Shown: positions 43,427 through 53,701, counted from the first letter of the stretch. The stretch is DNA of 64,000 nt from an uncultured Eubacteriales bacterium (GCA_900551295.1 URVJ01000007.1:40947-104946); one strand, 5' to 3'. Numbers and translations are program-made. The notes: generated by a model not told the origin, from the letters alone.

Positions 43427-43766
43427 TTTTCTGCATGACCAATTATGTTCCGAAATCTACCAATTACGAAAAAGCCATCCGAAAGGGTGGTTTTTATATT
43501 ATACTTAAATTTCGGAACGAATATAAAAATTCCGCAGCTTTCTCAGGTAATAGGAAACGACAGAAACGGATATCCGATAAGCGGATATATTGAAAATACG
43601 GCAGACGGAAATTCGGTCGGAAAACGCGTTTTTCCGCGATAAAAAATAAGACGCTGCCGTTTGTTATTCCGATACGTCAAAAGCCCAAAATAGGTTTGGA
43701 TTTGTATGCAGATACAGCCTGACGCAGGCTTTCGGAAAATTGTGCGGGAAAATGAGGAACATAAAT
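43427..43766 (+). other. Intergenic region with terminator and gene scraps
   Basis: After the kinase gene comes a small hairpin (43475-43495). Beyond it, the frame to 43640 reads KIPQLSQVIGNDRNGYPISG and on to GKRVFPR, and another reads IRQKPKIGLDLYADTA near 43675-43720. Both look like protein pieces but have no start, ribosome-binding site or recognised family. They are probably remnants. Confidence 0.35.
43475..43495 (+). terminator. Terminator after the LytTR/kinase pair
   Basis: CCATCC and GGGTGG pair with one wobble around a GAAA loop, followed by TTTTTAT. Confidence 0.65.
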
Positions 43767-44903
43767 ATGAAAATACCCTTTAATATACCGCCGGCAATCG
43801 GTACGGAACAATCATTTATCGGCGATGCAATAGCAAGACGCAAGCTGTGCGGAGATAACTTTTATACCAAAGCGTGCAGCAAGCTGATTGAAGAAAAATA
43901 TCATGCCCCAAAGGCGCTTTTAACGCCGTCCTGTACTCATGCTCTTGAAATGGCGGCAATTCTTTGCGATATAAAGCCCGGCGACGAGGTTATAATGCCG
44001 TCGTTTACCTTTGTTTCAACCGCAAACGCCTTTGTTCTGCACGGAGCCAAAATTGTGTTCGTCGATATCCGTCCCGATACGCAGAATATTGATGAAAAAC
44101 TGATTGAGGCGGCAATTACGGATAAAACACGCGCGATTGTTCCGGTTCACTACGCAGGAGTCGGCTGCGATATGGATTATATATCGGCTATTGCAAAAGA
44201 GTATTCATTAAAAGTGGTTGAAGACGCCGCACAGGGCGTGAACGCTTACTATAAAGGAAAGGCTCTCGGCACGATTGGAAATTTCGGAACATACAGCTTT
44301 CACGAAACAAAAAATTATACTATGGGCGAAGGCGGAGCTTTGCTTGTAAATTCAGAGAACGATATTTTAAGAGCCGAGATAATCAGAGAAAAGGGAACAA
44401 ACTGTGCGGGATTTTCGCTCAGCATGACAGATAAATACACATGGGTCGACTGCGGTTCTTCGTATCTTCCGAGTGAACTGAGTGCAGCGTATCTGTATCC
44501 GCAGCTAAACGAGGCGAAGAAGATAAACGACGCGCGTCTTGAAAGGTACGATCAGTATTATTCGGGTCTGAAAGAACTTGAAAAAAGAGGACGCATAACG
44601 CTGCCCGCCGTTCCGGATACCTGTACGCACAACGCGCATATGTTTTACATAAAAACAAAGAGCTTTAAAGAACAGTGCGATTTTATCGGGTACATGAAAG
44701 CAAGAGATATATCGTGTATGTTTCATTACATTCCGCTGCATTCCTCGCCGTTCGGAAGAAAATGCTCACGTTTTTGCGGCAGGGATACATATACGATGCA
44801 AACCTCCGAAACGCTTGTAAGACTTCCTATGTATAAGGATCTGACAAAGCAAGAAGCCGATTATGTTTTGGAAAACATATATTCATTTTTTGAGGTAAAG
44901 TAA
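43767..44903 (+). CDS. wecE: WecE/RffA-like dTDP-4-keto-6-deoxyglucose aminotransferase
   Basis: The 378-residue PLP enzyme of the DegT/DnrJ/EryC1/StrS family is very close in motif to enterobacterial WecE: PFNIPPAIGTE, LLTPSCTHALEMAA, PGDEVIMPSFTFVSTANAFV, VPVHYAGVGCDMD, VEDAAQGV and SFHETKNYT with the PLP-binding Lys, then MFHYIPLHSSPFG. It would make dTDP-4-amino-4,6-dideoxygalactose for surface glycans. ATG 43767 gives an N-terminus matching the family. No other nucleotide-sugar or glycosyltransferase genes are adjacent, which is unusual. Confidence 0.9.
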   Translation: MKIPFNIPPAIGTEQSFIGDAIARRKLCGDNFYTKACSKLIEEKYHAPKALLTPSCTHALEMAAILCDIKPGDEVIMPSFTFVSTANAFVLHGAKIVFVDIRPDTQNIDEKLIEAAITDKTRAIVPVHYAGVGCDMDYISAIAKEYSLKVVEDAAQGVNAYYKGKALGTIGNFGTYSFHETKNYTMGEGGALLVNSENDILRAEIIREKGTNCAGFSLSMTDKYTWVDCGSSYLPSELSAAYLYPQLNEAKKINDARLERYDQYYSGLKELEKRGRITLPAVPDTCTHNAHMFYIKTKSFKEQCDFIGYMKARDISCMFHYIPLHSSPFGRKCSRFCGRDTYTMQTSETLVRLPMYKDLTKQEADYVLENIYSFFEVK

Positions 44904-44985
44904 TCATTGAGAAAACGGCTGATTATTCTTCGTATGTTTTTGCTTTTCCGAAAAAGAAAAAAGCGCGGCAAAAGATAATAAATGT

Positions 44986-45031
44986 AAATGACGGTTTCGG
45001 TACTATTGTAACGGCGGTTTCCGTCATTTTT
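44986..45031 (+). repeat. Palindromic terminator-like repeat, copy 2
   Basis: AAATGACGG (44986-44994) and CCGTCATTTT (from 45021) form a stem with TTTCGG and GTTTCC inside, followed by TTTT. It resembles the copy at 41227 in both arms and inner bases. It probably ends wecE transcription. Confidence 0.6.
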
Positions 45032-45088
45032 CTTTTTGTTTGCATTTTCCGCATATCTGTGCTATACTCTTTCACGGAGGAAGATGCC

Positions 45089-47533
45089 ATGACACCGAAA
45101 TATAATCTTCAGACCGTGTATCTGCCCAAAAGGCTTTGCGATGAACTTGAAAGTATAAAAAAATACCCTCTCAGTGTGCTTGAAGCACCGTCGGGATTCG
45201 GAAAGACAACGGCGCTAGAGAAGTTTTTCTTACAGCCATGTTTTAAAGACGCGCTTGTTATAAAGCAGACGCTTTTTAGCTGCAATACCGCGCAGTATTG
45301 GGAAAAATTCTGCCGTGCGCTGTCCGCCGTTGACGGAGTATGCGCCGAGGCGCTTGAAAAATGCGGCGTGCCGTGCGGTGAAAATATGCCGGATATATGT
45401 GAAATATTCGGTGAGCTTGAATGTGAAAAGCCTGTATATATCATTCTTGACAATCTTTCGGATACTGCGGACGGAATAGATGAGTTTATCGCGGCGCTCA
45501 GCTCGCGCACGTCGGAAAATCTGCATATTGCGGTGTCGGTGCAGTCGCTTAATCCGTCGAAAAACAGTTTCAGATATATGTGCGCAGGAAGAGCGTTTTT
45601 TATAAGCGCCGAAGACTTTACATTTACCGATGAGGACTGCCGCGCATATTTTGAAAGCGCGGGAGTTGTGCTTACCGATACAGAGCTTTGCGAGCTTATG
45701 AGCATCACGGGCGGCTGGATATTCGCGGTGTATCTTCAGCTTTTGTTTTATACAAAAAATAAGCACTTTGAAAAGGGAATACTCGATACTCTTATAAAAA
45801 AGGCGTTTTTTGACAGGCTCGGCGATGATGAAAGGCGTTTTTTTCTGTCGGTTTCCATGTTCAAGAGCCTGTCCGCCGCAAAGGGAGCCGATCTAAGCGG
45901 CAAAGACGCGGATTTTGTCAGAAATATACTTGACGGCTGCGGCTTTGTGAAATACGATTCAAAGACCGGTGAATATTGCTTTCATAATCTGATAAGCGAA
46001 TATCTCAGAAAAGAATTTGACAAGCTCAGCGATGAGTTAAAAGAAAAATATTATTTGAAAGCTGCGGACAGCGAGCTTGCCTGCGGAGAAAAACTCTCTG
46101 CGTTTGAGCTTTATTATAAAGCAGGCGCATATGAAAAGATCTTCTCAATGCCGCATACAAGCTATGACCTTTGCGATATAGAAAATCCGCAAACGCATAA
46201 GATGATATTCGATATACTCGATAAAACTCCGCGTGCCGTAAAGGTAAAATACCCGGAAAGCATGGTTCCGCTTGCGTTTATACTGTTTTTCTTAAACGAA
46301 CAGCAAAAGCTTTTTGAAACCGTCGGAGAGATTTTTGAAGTTGTCGGAGAATCAAAGCTTTCGCAGCACGAAAAAAACCGAATACTCGGAGAAACTGAGC
46401 TTTTGGTGTCGTTTTCGGAGTTTAACGATATAGCGAAAATGAGTGCGCACCATAAAAGAGCGTATCAACTTCTCGGTACAAAGGCAAGCCTTATAAATAT
46501 GAAAAGCACGTGGAGTTTCGGCTCTCCGTCCGTAATGTGCCTGTATCACTCACATTCGGGTGAGCTTGATAAGGAACTTTCGCTTATGGACGAATGTATG
46601 CCGTGTTATTATAAGCTTACGGGAGGTCACGGCAGCGGTTCCGAATATGCAATGCGCGCGGAGGCGGAGCTTTTGCACGGAAACTTTGACGCTGCCGAAA
46701 CTCTTGCGCACAGAGCGATGTTTGAGGCACGCGAAAAGCAGCAGGACAGCGTTTATCAGTGCGGATTGTTCGTGCTTGCGAATACGGCGGTCGTACGCGC
46801 AGATGAGAGCCGACTTTTCGAGGTGCTGTTTTCAATGTCCGAGAGCGCCGCGTCAAATTACGAAGATATGTGCAGATATACGCTCGATATGTTTTTGGGG
46901 TATATTTACGCATATACATACCGTGCCGAAAAGGCGGCTGTCTGGCTCGCAAAAGGAGATATACAGCCGGACAGGATAGCACCGATGACAATTCCGTTCG
47001 CGCATATTGTTTACGGAAAGATATTGCTTGAAAATAAGGAATACGCAAAGCTTTGCGCGTTCTGTCCGTTTGCACGCAATGCCGCAAAGGAAATTCCTGC
47101 CGTGCTCCCGCAAATTTATCTGTATATTTACGAAAGCGCCGCATATAATGCGCTCGGTGAAGCAAAAAAGGCCGCCGAAGCCTTGAATAATGCGCTGTCG
47201 CTTGCCTTGCCGGACGGAATATATATGCCGTTTGCGCAGAATTACGCAAGGATACGGTCTGTTTTGGGCGTGTGCGCAGATAAAACGGCGTTACGGAAAA
47301 TATCGGCTTTTGGAGATGAGTACGAAAAGTCCGCAAAGCTCATAGGTTCGGGAAAACCCAAGCTTTCGCCGAGAGAACGCGAGGTCGCGGAGCTTATACG
47401 CGAGGGACTTACCAATAAGCAGATAGCTGCAAGGCTCTATGTTTCGCTTTCGACCGTCAAAATGACGATAAGCAATATATTCGACAAGACCGGAATAAAG
47501 TCGCGCGAGCAGCTGAACGACATCAAAATATAA
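45089..47533 (+). CDS. MalT-type LuxR-family transcriptional regulator
   Basis: The 814-residue protein has an N-terminal STAND ATPase (Walker A APSGFGKTTA at 33-42, Walker B-like YIILDNLSD), a long helical middle part resembling TPR arrays (FEKGILDTLIKKAFFDRL and on), and a C-terminal LuxR helix-turn-helix (LSPREREVAELIREGLTNKQ, STVKMTISNIFDKTGIKSRE). MalT-like proteins are activated by a small ligand plus ATP. ATG 45089 follows GGAGGA, and a TATACT lies only about 25 bases upstream. It directly precedes the giant secreted protein gene, a plausible target. Confidence 0.9.
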   Translation: MTPKYNLQTVYLPKRLCDELESIKKYPLSVLEAPSGFGKTTALEKFFLQPCFKDALVIKQTLFSCNTAQYWEKFCRALSAVDGVCAEALEKCGVPCGENMPDICEIFGELECEKPVYIILDNLSDTADGIDEFIAALSSRTSENLHIAVSVQSLNPSKNSFRYMCAGRAFFISAEDFTFTDEDCRAYFESAGVVLTDTELCELMSITGGWIFAVYLQLLFYTKNKHFEKGILDTLIKKAFFDRLGDDERRFFLSVSMFKSLSAAKGADLSGKDADFVRNILDGCGFVKYDSKTGEYCFHNLISEYLRKEFDKLSDELKEKYYLKAADSELACGEKLSAFELYYKAGAYEKIFSMPHTSYDLCDIENPQTHKMIFDILDKTPRAVKVKYPESMVPLAFILFFLNEQQKLFETVGEIFEVVGESKLSQHEKNRILGETELLVSFSEFNDIAKMSAHHKRAYQLLGTKASLINMKSTWSFGSPSVMCLYHSHSGELDKELSLMDECMPCYYKLTGGHGSGSEYAMRAEAELLHGNFDAAETLAHRAMFEAREKQQDSVYQCGLFVLANTAVVRADESRLFEVLFSMSESAASNYEDMCRYTLDMFLGYIYAYTYRAEKAAVWLAKGDIQPDRIAPMTIPFAHIVYGKILLENKEYAKLCAFCPFARNAAKEIPAVLPQIYLYIYESAAYNALGEAKKAAEALNNALSLALPDGIYMPFAQNYARIRSVLGVCADKTALRKISAFGDEYEKSAKLIGSGKPKLSPREREVAELIREGLTNKQIAARLYVSLSTVKMTISNIFDKTGIKSREQLNDIKI

Positions 47534-47615
47534 AATTAGCCGATGGCCAATTCAAATTATACTCTCTCTTTGGTAAAATTATCATAAGGTAATTAACCGA
47601 AGGGAGAATTTTTTT

Positions 47616-50600
47616 ATGAAGAAACGGATTTTATCGCTGATTCTCGTTCTGACGATGATATTCACATCTTCCGGCGTCTTTGCGCTTGAAACAAAACAAC
47701 CGGAATATGTTGCGCAGGGAAATACGGCGGAATTTTACGCTGCCTCCGAAAAAATAAACGTTATCGAAAAAATATTCGGCAAGAGCGATATTTCAGATGA
47801 CGGTTCGTATGATGACAAAGCGCCGTATCGCGACGGAACGTTTCTGTCGGATGTCCGCGAGCCTATGGCGGCAGATCCGTCCGGAGCAAAAGTATACGGA
47901 GATGACAGCCGTATTTCTGGCAGCAGTGTCTGGACGGCGGCGAAAAATCCGATTCTGCTCTCAAATTCAGGGAAAATTACGGTTCACGGTACGACATTTT
48001 CTCACGATACAACCGCATTCAAGGCTCTTGCAGCACATGAGGGAGATTTTGACGGCGACGGCAGAAAAAACGAGATTGCCGTAATAGCCGCAATAAAGGG
48101 CAACGACGGCGCTTCGCGCATGCTTTTGTGCGTGACGGCTGCCGATACCGGGGATTACCTTGTGCCGATAGCCGTACTTTATAACAGTTACGGCAGCAAG
48201 GCGGATTTTTATAAAGATACCGATAAATTCGTAAACTGTATAGCCATTGTCTGCGCCGACATAAACGGCGACGGATACGACGAGATAGTGACCGCAACGC
48301 CTACAAGAGGCTTCGGCGAAAACAGCGGCGACGAATACGGCTTTGATAAGTCTGCGGACAGCCGCGTTTGGTATCTCAATTCCGACGGACGCACAGGCGA
48401 AAGCTGGAAAACCTCCGACGGCTGGTGCGAAACCCCGCATAATCTTAACGTGGGTATGCAGATGTGGGTAAGCGACTGCCACCTCGGCACGCCGGGAACG
48501 ACAGCGTCGCTTGCCGCAGGAGATATAAACGGCGACGGATATGACGATATAATAAGCGCGGTTTCGACGACAAACGCGCAGTATACAAATTATTCGGGAA
48601 ATATGTTTTCGGTGTACTATATCGGCGGCGCCGAACAGTTTTCGGATATGATACTTAACAGAGATTCGCTTATGAGATATATAAGCGGAAATGTTGCCGA
48701 CAGCCTTTCTCTCGGAATAACTTCGGGCGACGCGTCGGGCTTTGACGTAACCGTAAGCGACGTAGACGACAGCGGAAAGCCGACGATATTCCTTTCTTTT
48801 AAGGAAACAAACCACAGATACGCGAAATATTCCGGCGATAAGATGTTCACGCCGAGATATTACATATATTCCTTTGACTATAACGAAAAAAAGCAGAATT
48901 TCACGGCGTCCCTTGTGCATACGGGCGGCATACTTCACCACGGCTGGGTCGATTCGACAGACGGCAGCGACACAGAGTATGTATATAAGCTTAATCATTC
49001 GGATTGCGCACCCGTAAGAATAGGTGTGCTGAGAGAGGATTTCGGCATAACCGGCGGCAAGAACGGATATGTTTCGTCGGGTACGATAGTCGCCGATCAG
49101 AAATATGTTTCCTTTGTGCGTTATCCCGACGGAAATAGGTACCGCTACGAAACGCGCGACAGCGGATCGTTCTCCGGAACATGGGGAACAGACGCGGACA
49201 CCGGGTGGGGATTCAAAAGCAGCGAATGTGTATTTCCGAATAACGGAATAAATATAACAGATATAAGAACGGCAAACGTAAGCTTTGACGGCAAAAAATA
49301 TACCGACGCGGCGCTCATTACGGCATATTCTTCGGACGGTTACAGAACATATTTTGTGATGGGCGAAAACGGTTGTTACAGCACACACCCCGGCAGTACG
49401 CTATCGTCAAAAGCAAAGAAATATACCGTTGCCGCAATGCCTGACGTTGACTCCGACTCGATATATTTAAAATATAATAAGCACGTATTCTTCTGGTCGG
49501 ACCCCGTAATTGTGGCGGCGCTTGCGTCTGCGCCGTATTTCGGTTCACTTCCGTCCGATATGTATACCAACAGCACAACGACCTACGGCAAGAGCATTTC
49601 ATCTGCGACCGGAAATACAAAGTCGTTTACCGTCTCGGCGGGATCTTATGTTTCGACAGAGATAAAGGCGGGCGCAGGCGGAGCTTCGGGTGTGTTTGAA
49701 ACCGAAACCGAGGCGCTTGTGAGCAGCTCGTCGGAGAATGAGAATACAAACGAAGTAACCTTTACGCAGAGTTTTTCTGCAAGCGGAGGAGAAGACACCG
49801 TAGTGCTTACGACCGTCGGATACGATGCATACGCGTATACCGCGTACTATCCGGGCGAAACGGGAAAAACCGTGACGTCGCCGTATATTGTCTATGTTCC
49901 GAGAAACGGCGCTGACGCGATAAAGACCGCAAGCCTGAATTATGAGGATTACCTCGCATTTACGGAGTATTCCTCCGACGCACTTCCGTATCTGCACGAT
50001 GTCTTTACGCATACCGTCGGAAAACCCGAAACATATCCCGACAGGGAGCCGTCGGGCTCTCATGTGCTGAACGGCAGTGTAATTTCGCACCCTAAGCTTT
50101 CGACTTTTCCGTCAAACACAGGTTCTCAGACTCTCACGACGGAAATCACCGAGGAAACGACCGAAACGACTTCGACGGGTTCTTCAATAAGCGTAAAGCT
50201 CGGCGGAGGAATTGAGTCTGAGGCGGACGATATTTTCGGACTTGCAAACGCCGGAGCAAAGATAACCGTCGGCGGAATTTCCGAAAAGGAATACGAAAGC
50301 GGACGCATAAGGACGACTGCGGTCGGCACAAGCTTTGAAGGCACTGTTTTCGGACAGGGTGACGGCATGAACGTGTCCGGCAGCGGACAGGAAAAGGCGG
50401 ATTTCAACTGGAGACTGCTGCACTATATATACACATACGGAGAGGGCAACGATATAAAGCAGTTCCCGGTAATTACATATATTACGTCGGGCGTGACGCA
50501 GCCTGAGGGCGTTGTGCCGGAAAGCGTTTCGGTAACTCCGTCGTCGCGTAAAGTCGAACAGGTAGGGCCTAAAACAAGCGGATTTGTAAATACCGCAAAA

Positions 50601-53510
50601 TTCTCGGTAAGTTCACCGGGAGTTACGCGTGAATCGCATACCGGGCTTGTCGGAGCGCCTATCGGCATGAGCCTTGATACAGGAGGCACGAATATCGCTT
50701 CTGCCGGACCTATGTCTTTCGGCGTAAATATAAACGGAAATATAAAACCCGGAAAATACGATCTGCAGCTCAATATCGGCGGCGTGCTTTCAAATGTGTT
50801 TACGGTAGAGGTTGCGGAGTATACCGAACCCGTATGGATAGAAGCCGATAAAACAGAAATAGATTTCGGAAGTATGCGCTATAACTACGCAAAAGGCACT
50901 CCGTCAGCCGAAAGCCGGACCGTTACCGTAAAGAGCATATATACTCAACAGCAGGATAATTTCACCGCATATATGATGCTCGGAGACGACAGCCCCTTTA
51001 AAATAACCGAACCTCTTTCTTCGGACGTGCTGTATCAGACCGGACTTGACGGATCAAGTGCGACGGTAAGCGTTTCTCCCGTAACGGGACTTGATGTCGG
51101 AACATATACAGATACGCTTGTAATAACCAATGAAATAACCGCGGCGTTCGTCACGCTTAAATTTACCGTTACAAATCCGACCTTGCCGCAGAGACCGGAT
51201 CTTTCAAATAATTTCAGAATGCTGCCCAATCCGATTTCGGTTAACGTAAGCGCACCCGATGACGACGGCGGCGGAATAATGCAGTATTATCTCTATACCG
51301 TAAAAGACCACGCCGATTACGTAAAAGACGGCGAACAGGTGTGGGAAAGATACAGCAGCACGGCGCAGTCAGGATCAAACTTCAACATAAGTCCCGACGG
51401 AGAATTTGAAATAGGCCAAAAGTATACCATAGGAGTAAAGGCAGTGACCGACGTCGGAGAGAGCGACGCCGAATGGTATGAGTTTGAAGTGCGCCAGAGC
51501 GAGGGAAAACCCGATCCCGTAAAGAACGTAAAAGTCTATCCGGGCAACGGAAGCATCGCGCTTACTTGGGACGAACCCGATTACTGGGGTGAAAACGAGT
51601 ATTATCCCGAAATCAACGGAAAACAGTACAGTATATATTTCTATACTACCGCAACTACCGCGACGGTAGAGACGGTTAATTATGACGGAGATCTGCAATG
51701 GTCAAAGAGCGGACTCGAAAACGATAAGGAATACAGAATAGAGATATATACGAGAAATAAAAATCCGACAATGTACGGCTGCGTAAGCGTAAATGCGGCG
51801 CCGTCGGCAGACATAAAGGCAGCTCCCACACGCCCGAGTTCTTTCGGAGCATATATGAGCTATAAAACGGCAAAACTCAGTTGGAAAGCCCCCGTTTATG
51901 ACGGAAATTCCGCGATTACGGGATATATGATCTCAAAGGACGGCGGAAAAACCTGGACAGACGTCGGAAATGTCACCGAATATACCTTTGAAAACCTTGT
52001 CACAAATACCGAATATCAGTTTGCCGTCCGTGCGGTAAATTCTGTCGGAAACGGAGATATTTCGTATTATACCGCAGCCGCGCCGTCAAAACTCTATGCC
52101 GCAACCGTAAATAAAGTCGTTATCGGCTACGAACAGTTAGAGCTTGACTGGCAGCCTTATGACGAAGAGGACGGCGTTCTCGGCTATCAGGTTCAGATAA
52201 GCGACGGCGGAGACTGGATAGACATTGAGCCTGTCGTTTTTGACGGAACGCTGCATTATGTGTTCACGGGACTTGAAAACGGAGTTATGTATCAGCCGAA
52301 AGTGCGCGCGTATGACAGCGAGGGACCCGGACCTTACGGAAACCATTGGGTAATGAAGAACGTATCTCCGAGCGAGAACGCGCCGAGAGCAGTCGTCAAT
52401 GCAAGCGTAAAGCCGCGAAACGGCGGAATTCAGCTCTACGGAGAAAGCTTTGACGGTTCTGATTCTCTTCAGTATAAGCTTGACGGCGACAGATGGTGGT
52501 ACGGATTTGAAAACGGTGAGCTTGTTTTTGACGATAGGCTTGAAAACGGTAAGGAATACGTTGTTGCCGTTTCGTCGGGAGATTATTACGACAGCGGTAA
52601 GGAATACAGGAGTACGTCATATTTCACCGTAAAACCCGAATCGACAATACCCAATCCTCCGTCGGGACTGAATGTCAGCGCATACGTCGGAGACGGTTAT
52701 ATAAGAGCCGAATGGACGCTTGAATCCGACGGTGGTTCTCCCATAACCGAATATAAGATAAAGCTCGGAGAGGGAGCCGACGCAGTTTCGCTGCCCGCGT
52801 CGTATTCGTCCTTTGAAATACCGTGTGCCGAACAAGAACGCGAAATGTACGGAATTATATACGTCTATGCCGAAAATGCCGAGGGTGAGACAAGCGACTA
52901 CGTGTATCTTGAATCCGGCGCAAAGATCTCCGGGCAAAGCAGAATCGTACTGCCTTATCCTCACATTGCGTTTATAAGCTCGCCGTATAAATTCTCGAGA
53001 ACATACACTTTCCGCGACGAAAACGATAATGAAGTTGAAAAAAGCTATGATATGAGCGAGCATGCCGACTGGAGCTTTGAGTCGGATAACAGCGCCGTAA
53101 CATGGAACGCCGATAATCGCACCGTCGAAATTTCGGACGGACTTGCAAAAGGCGAATATTCTGCGACGGTCAGAGCGTCGGGCGGCGCGTGCATTTACGA
53201 AATGAGAATAGCGATCGTCGTGGGCGCGTCTGCGGAACTTGTTTCTGTGCAAAAGTCGAAGAACGGAGTGAGCGTAGAACTCGCGCTTGGCGCAGAACTC
53301 GGCGAAAACAGACTTTATGCCGCGTCTTACGACAAAAACGGAAGATTGCTGAATGTTGCGTCAACAACGGTGTCGGCAGAGCTGATTCAAAACGGAAAAA
53401 TATCCGTCCCGATCGACTTGAACGGCGCGCATACCGTAAGAGTAATGCTTTTCAGCGGGCTTGATACGTATAAGCCTTTGTGCGGCAGCATTTTGCAGAC
53501 GGTAGGCTGA
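47616..53510 (+). CDS. Giant secreted protein with FG-GAP-like repeats, beta-rich mid-region and fibronectin type III domains
   Basis: The 1964-residue protein has a signal peptide (KKRILSLILVLTMIFTSSGV, cleavage near FALE). FG-GAP/VCBS-like calcium loops occur near 144, 215 and 304 (GDFDGDGRKNE, DINGDGYDEIV, GDINGDGYDDII), suggesting an N-terminal propeller. Residues about 670-955 are rich in alternating Ser, Thr, Gly and Glu (SVKLGGGIESEADD), as in membrane-inserting beta-hairpins of pore formers; that reading is speculative. Several fibronectin III domains follow (about 1295-1770: KLSWKAP, TEYQFAVRAVNSVGNG). The last 90 residues form a module seen at ends of large clostridial surface proteins (AHTVRVMLFSGLDTYKPLCG). 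AAGGGAG precedes the ATG. No LPXTG or SLH anchor is present. Confidence 0.8.
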   Translation: MKKRILSLILVLTMIFTSSGVFALETKQPEYVAQGNTAEFYAASEKINVIEKIFGKSDISDDGSYDDKAPYRDGTFLSDVREPMAADPSGAKVYGDDSRISGSSVWTAAKNPILLSNSGKITVHGTTFSHDTTAFKALAAHEGDFDGDGRKNEIAVIAAIKGNDGASRMLLCVTAADTGDYLVPIAVLYNSYGSKADFYKDTDKFVNCIAIVCADINGDGYDEIVTATPTRGFGENSGDEYGFDKSADSRVWYLNSDGRTGESWKTSDGWCETPHNLNVGMQMWVSDCHLGTPGTTASLAAGDINGDGYDDIISAVSTTNAQYTNYSGNMFSVYYIGGAEQFSDMILNRDSLMRYISGNVADSLSLGITSGDASGFDVTVSDVDDSGKPTIFLSFKETNHRYAKYSGDKMFTPRYYIYSFDYNEKKQNFTASLVHTGGILHHGWVDSTDGSDTEYVYKLNHSDCAPVRIGVLREDFGITGGKNGYVSSGTIVADQKYVSFVRYPDGNRYRYETRDSGSFSGTWGTDADTGWGFKSSECVFPNNGINITDIRTANVSFDGKKYTDAALITAYSSDGYRTYFVMGENGCYSTHPGSTLSSKAKKYTVAAMPDVDSDSIYLKYNKHVFFWSDPVIVAALASAPYFGSLPSDMYTNSTTTYGKSISSATGNTKSFTVSAGSYVSTEIKAGAGGASGVFETETEALVSSSSENENTNEVTFTQSFSASGGEDTVVLTTVGYDAYAYTAYYPGETGKTVTSPYIVYVPRNGADAIKTASLNYEDYLAFTEYSSDALPYLHDVFTHTVGKPETYPDREPSGSHVLNGSVISHPKLSTFPSNTGSQTLTTEITEETTETTSTGSSISVKLGGGIESEADDIFGLANAGAKITVGGISEKEYESGRIRTTAVGTSFEGTVFGQGDGMNVSGSGQEKADFNWRLLHYIYTYGEGNDIKQFPVITYITSGVTQPEGVVPESVSVTPSSRKVEQVGPKTSGFVNTAKFSVSSPGVTRESHTGLVGAPIGMSLDTGGTNIASAGPMSFGVNINGNIKPGKYDLQLNIGGVLSNVFTVEVAEYTEPVWIEADKTEIDFGSMRYNYAKGTPSAESRTVTVKSIYTQQQDNFTAYMMLGDDSPFKITEPLSSDVLYQTGLDGSSATVSVSPVTGLDVGTYTDTLVITNEITAAFVTLKFTVTNPTLPQRPDLSNNFRMLPNPISVNVSAPDDDGGGIMQYYLYTVKDHADYVKDGEQVWERYSSTAQSGSNFNISPDGEFEIGQKYTIGVKAVTDVGESDAEWYEFEVRQSEGKPDPVKNVKVYPGNGSIALTWDEPDYWGENEYYPEINGKQYSIYFYTTATTATVETVNYDGDLQWSKSGLENDKEYRIEIYTRNKNPTMYGCVSVNAAPSADIKAAPTRPSSFGAYMSYKTAKLSWKAPVYDGNSAITGYMISKDGGKTWTDVGNVTEYTFENLVTNTEYQFAVRAVNSVGNGDISYYTAAAPSKLYAATVNKVVIGYEQLELDWQPYDEEDGVLGYQVQISDGGDWIDIEPVVFDGTLHYVFTGLENGVMYQPKVRAYDSEGPGPYGNHWVMKNVSPSENAPRAVVNASVKPRNGGIQLYGESFDGSDSLQYKLDGDRWWYGFENGELVFDDRLENGKEYVVAVSSGDYYDSGKEYRSTSYFTVKPESTIPNPPSGLNVSAYVGDGYIRAEWTLESDGGSPITEYKIKLGEGADAVSLPASYSSFEIPCAEQEREMYGIIYVYAENAEGETSDYVYLESGAKISGQSRIVLPYPHIAFISSPYKFSRTYTFRDENDNEVEKSYDMSEHADWSFESDNSAVTWNADNRTVEISDGLAKGEYSATVRASGGACIYEMRIAIVVGASAELVSVQKSKNGVSVELALGAELGENRLYAASYDKNGRLLNVASTTVSAELIQNGKISVPIDLNGAHTVRVMLFSGLDTYKPLCGSILQTVG

Positions 53511-53542
53511 TATATTACGGCTTAAATTAAAAACATAATTAA

Positions 53543-53602
53543 AACACATCGGATCTTTCCATGATTTTTGCGTTTGAAATGGGATTTTTCCGGTGTGTTT
53601 TG
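53543..53602 (+). terminator. Terminator after the giant secreted protein gene
   Basis: AACACATCGGA pairs with TCCGGTGTGTT with one wobble around a long loop, followed by TTG. Confidence 0.55.
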
Positions 53603-53672
53603 ACGTTTCCGGAGCTAATTTTTTGTAAAGACCGATTTAATTAATTATGCACAAAAAATTATTGTTTGGTTC

Positions 53673-53701
53673 TTGTTTCTCTGCTCAAAATGTGATAGAA
53701 T
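53673..53701 (+). promoter_or_regulatory. Promoter of the FAD-dehydrogenase gene
   Basis: TTGTTT at 53673-53678 and TAGAAT at 53696-53701 are 17 bases apart, about 60 bases before the coding start. Confidence 0.55.

Noticed and set aside
43445..43642. Autoinducing peptide gene next to the LytTR/kinase pair
   Set aside because: The 65-codon frame overlaps the terminator, has no ribosome-binding site, no amphipathic leader plus Cys/acidic tail pattern, and no agrB-like gene is near.
47967..49388. Long minus-strand ORF of 473 codons
   Set aside because: It lies wholly opposite the giant secreted protein gene, has shadow-like Arg/Cys/Tyr-rich composition, and lacks a ribosome-binding site and any motif.
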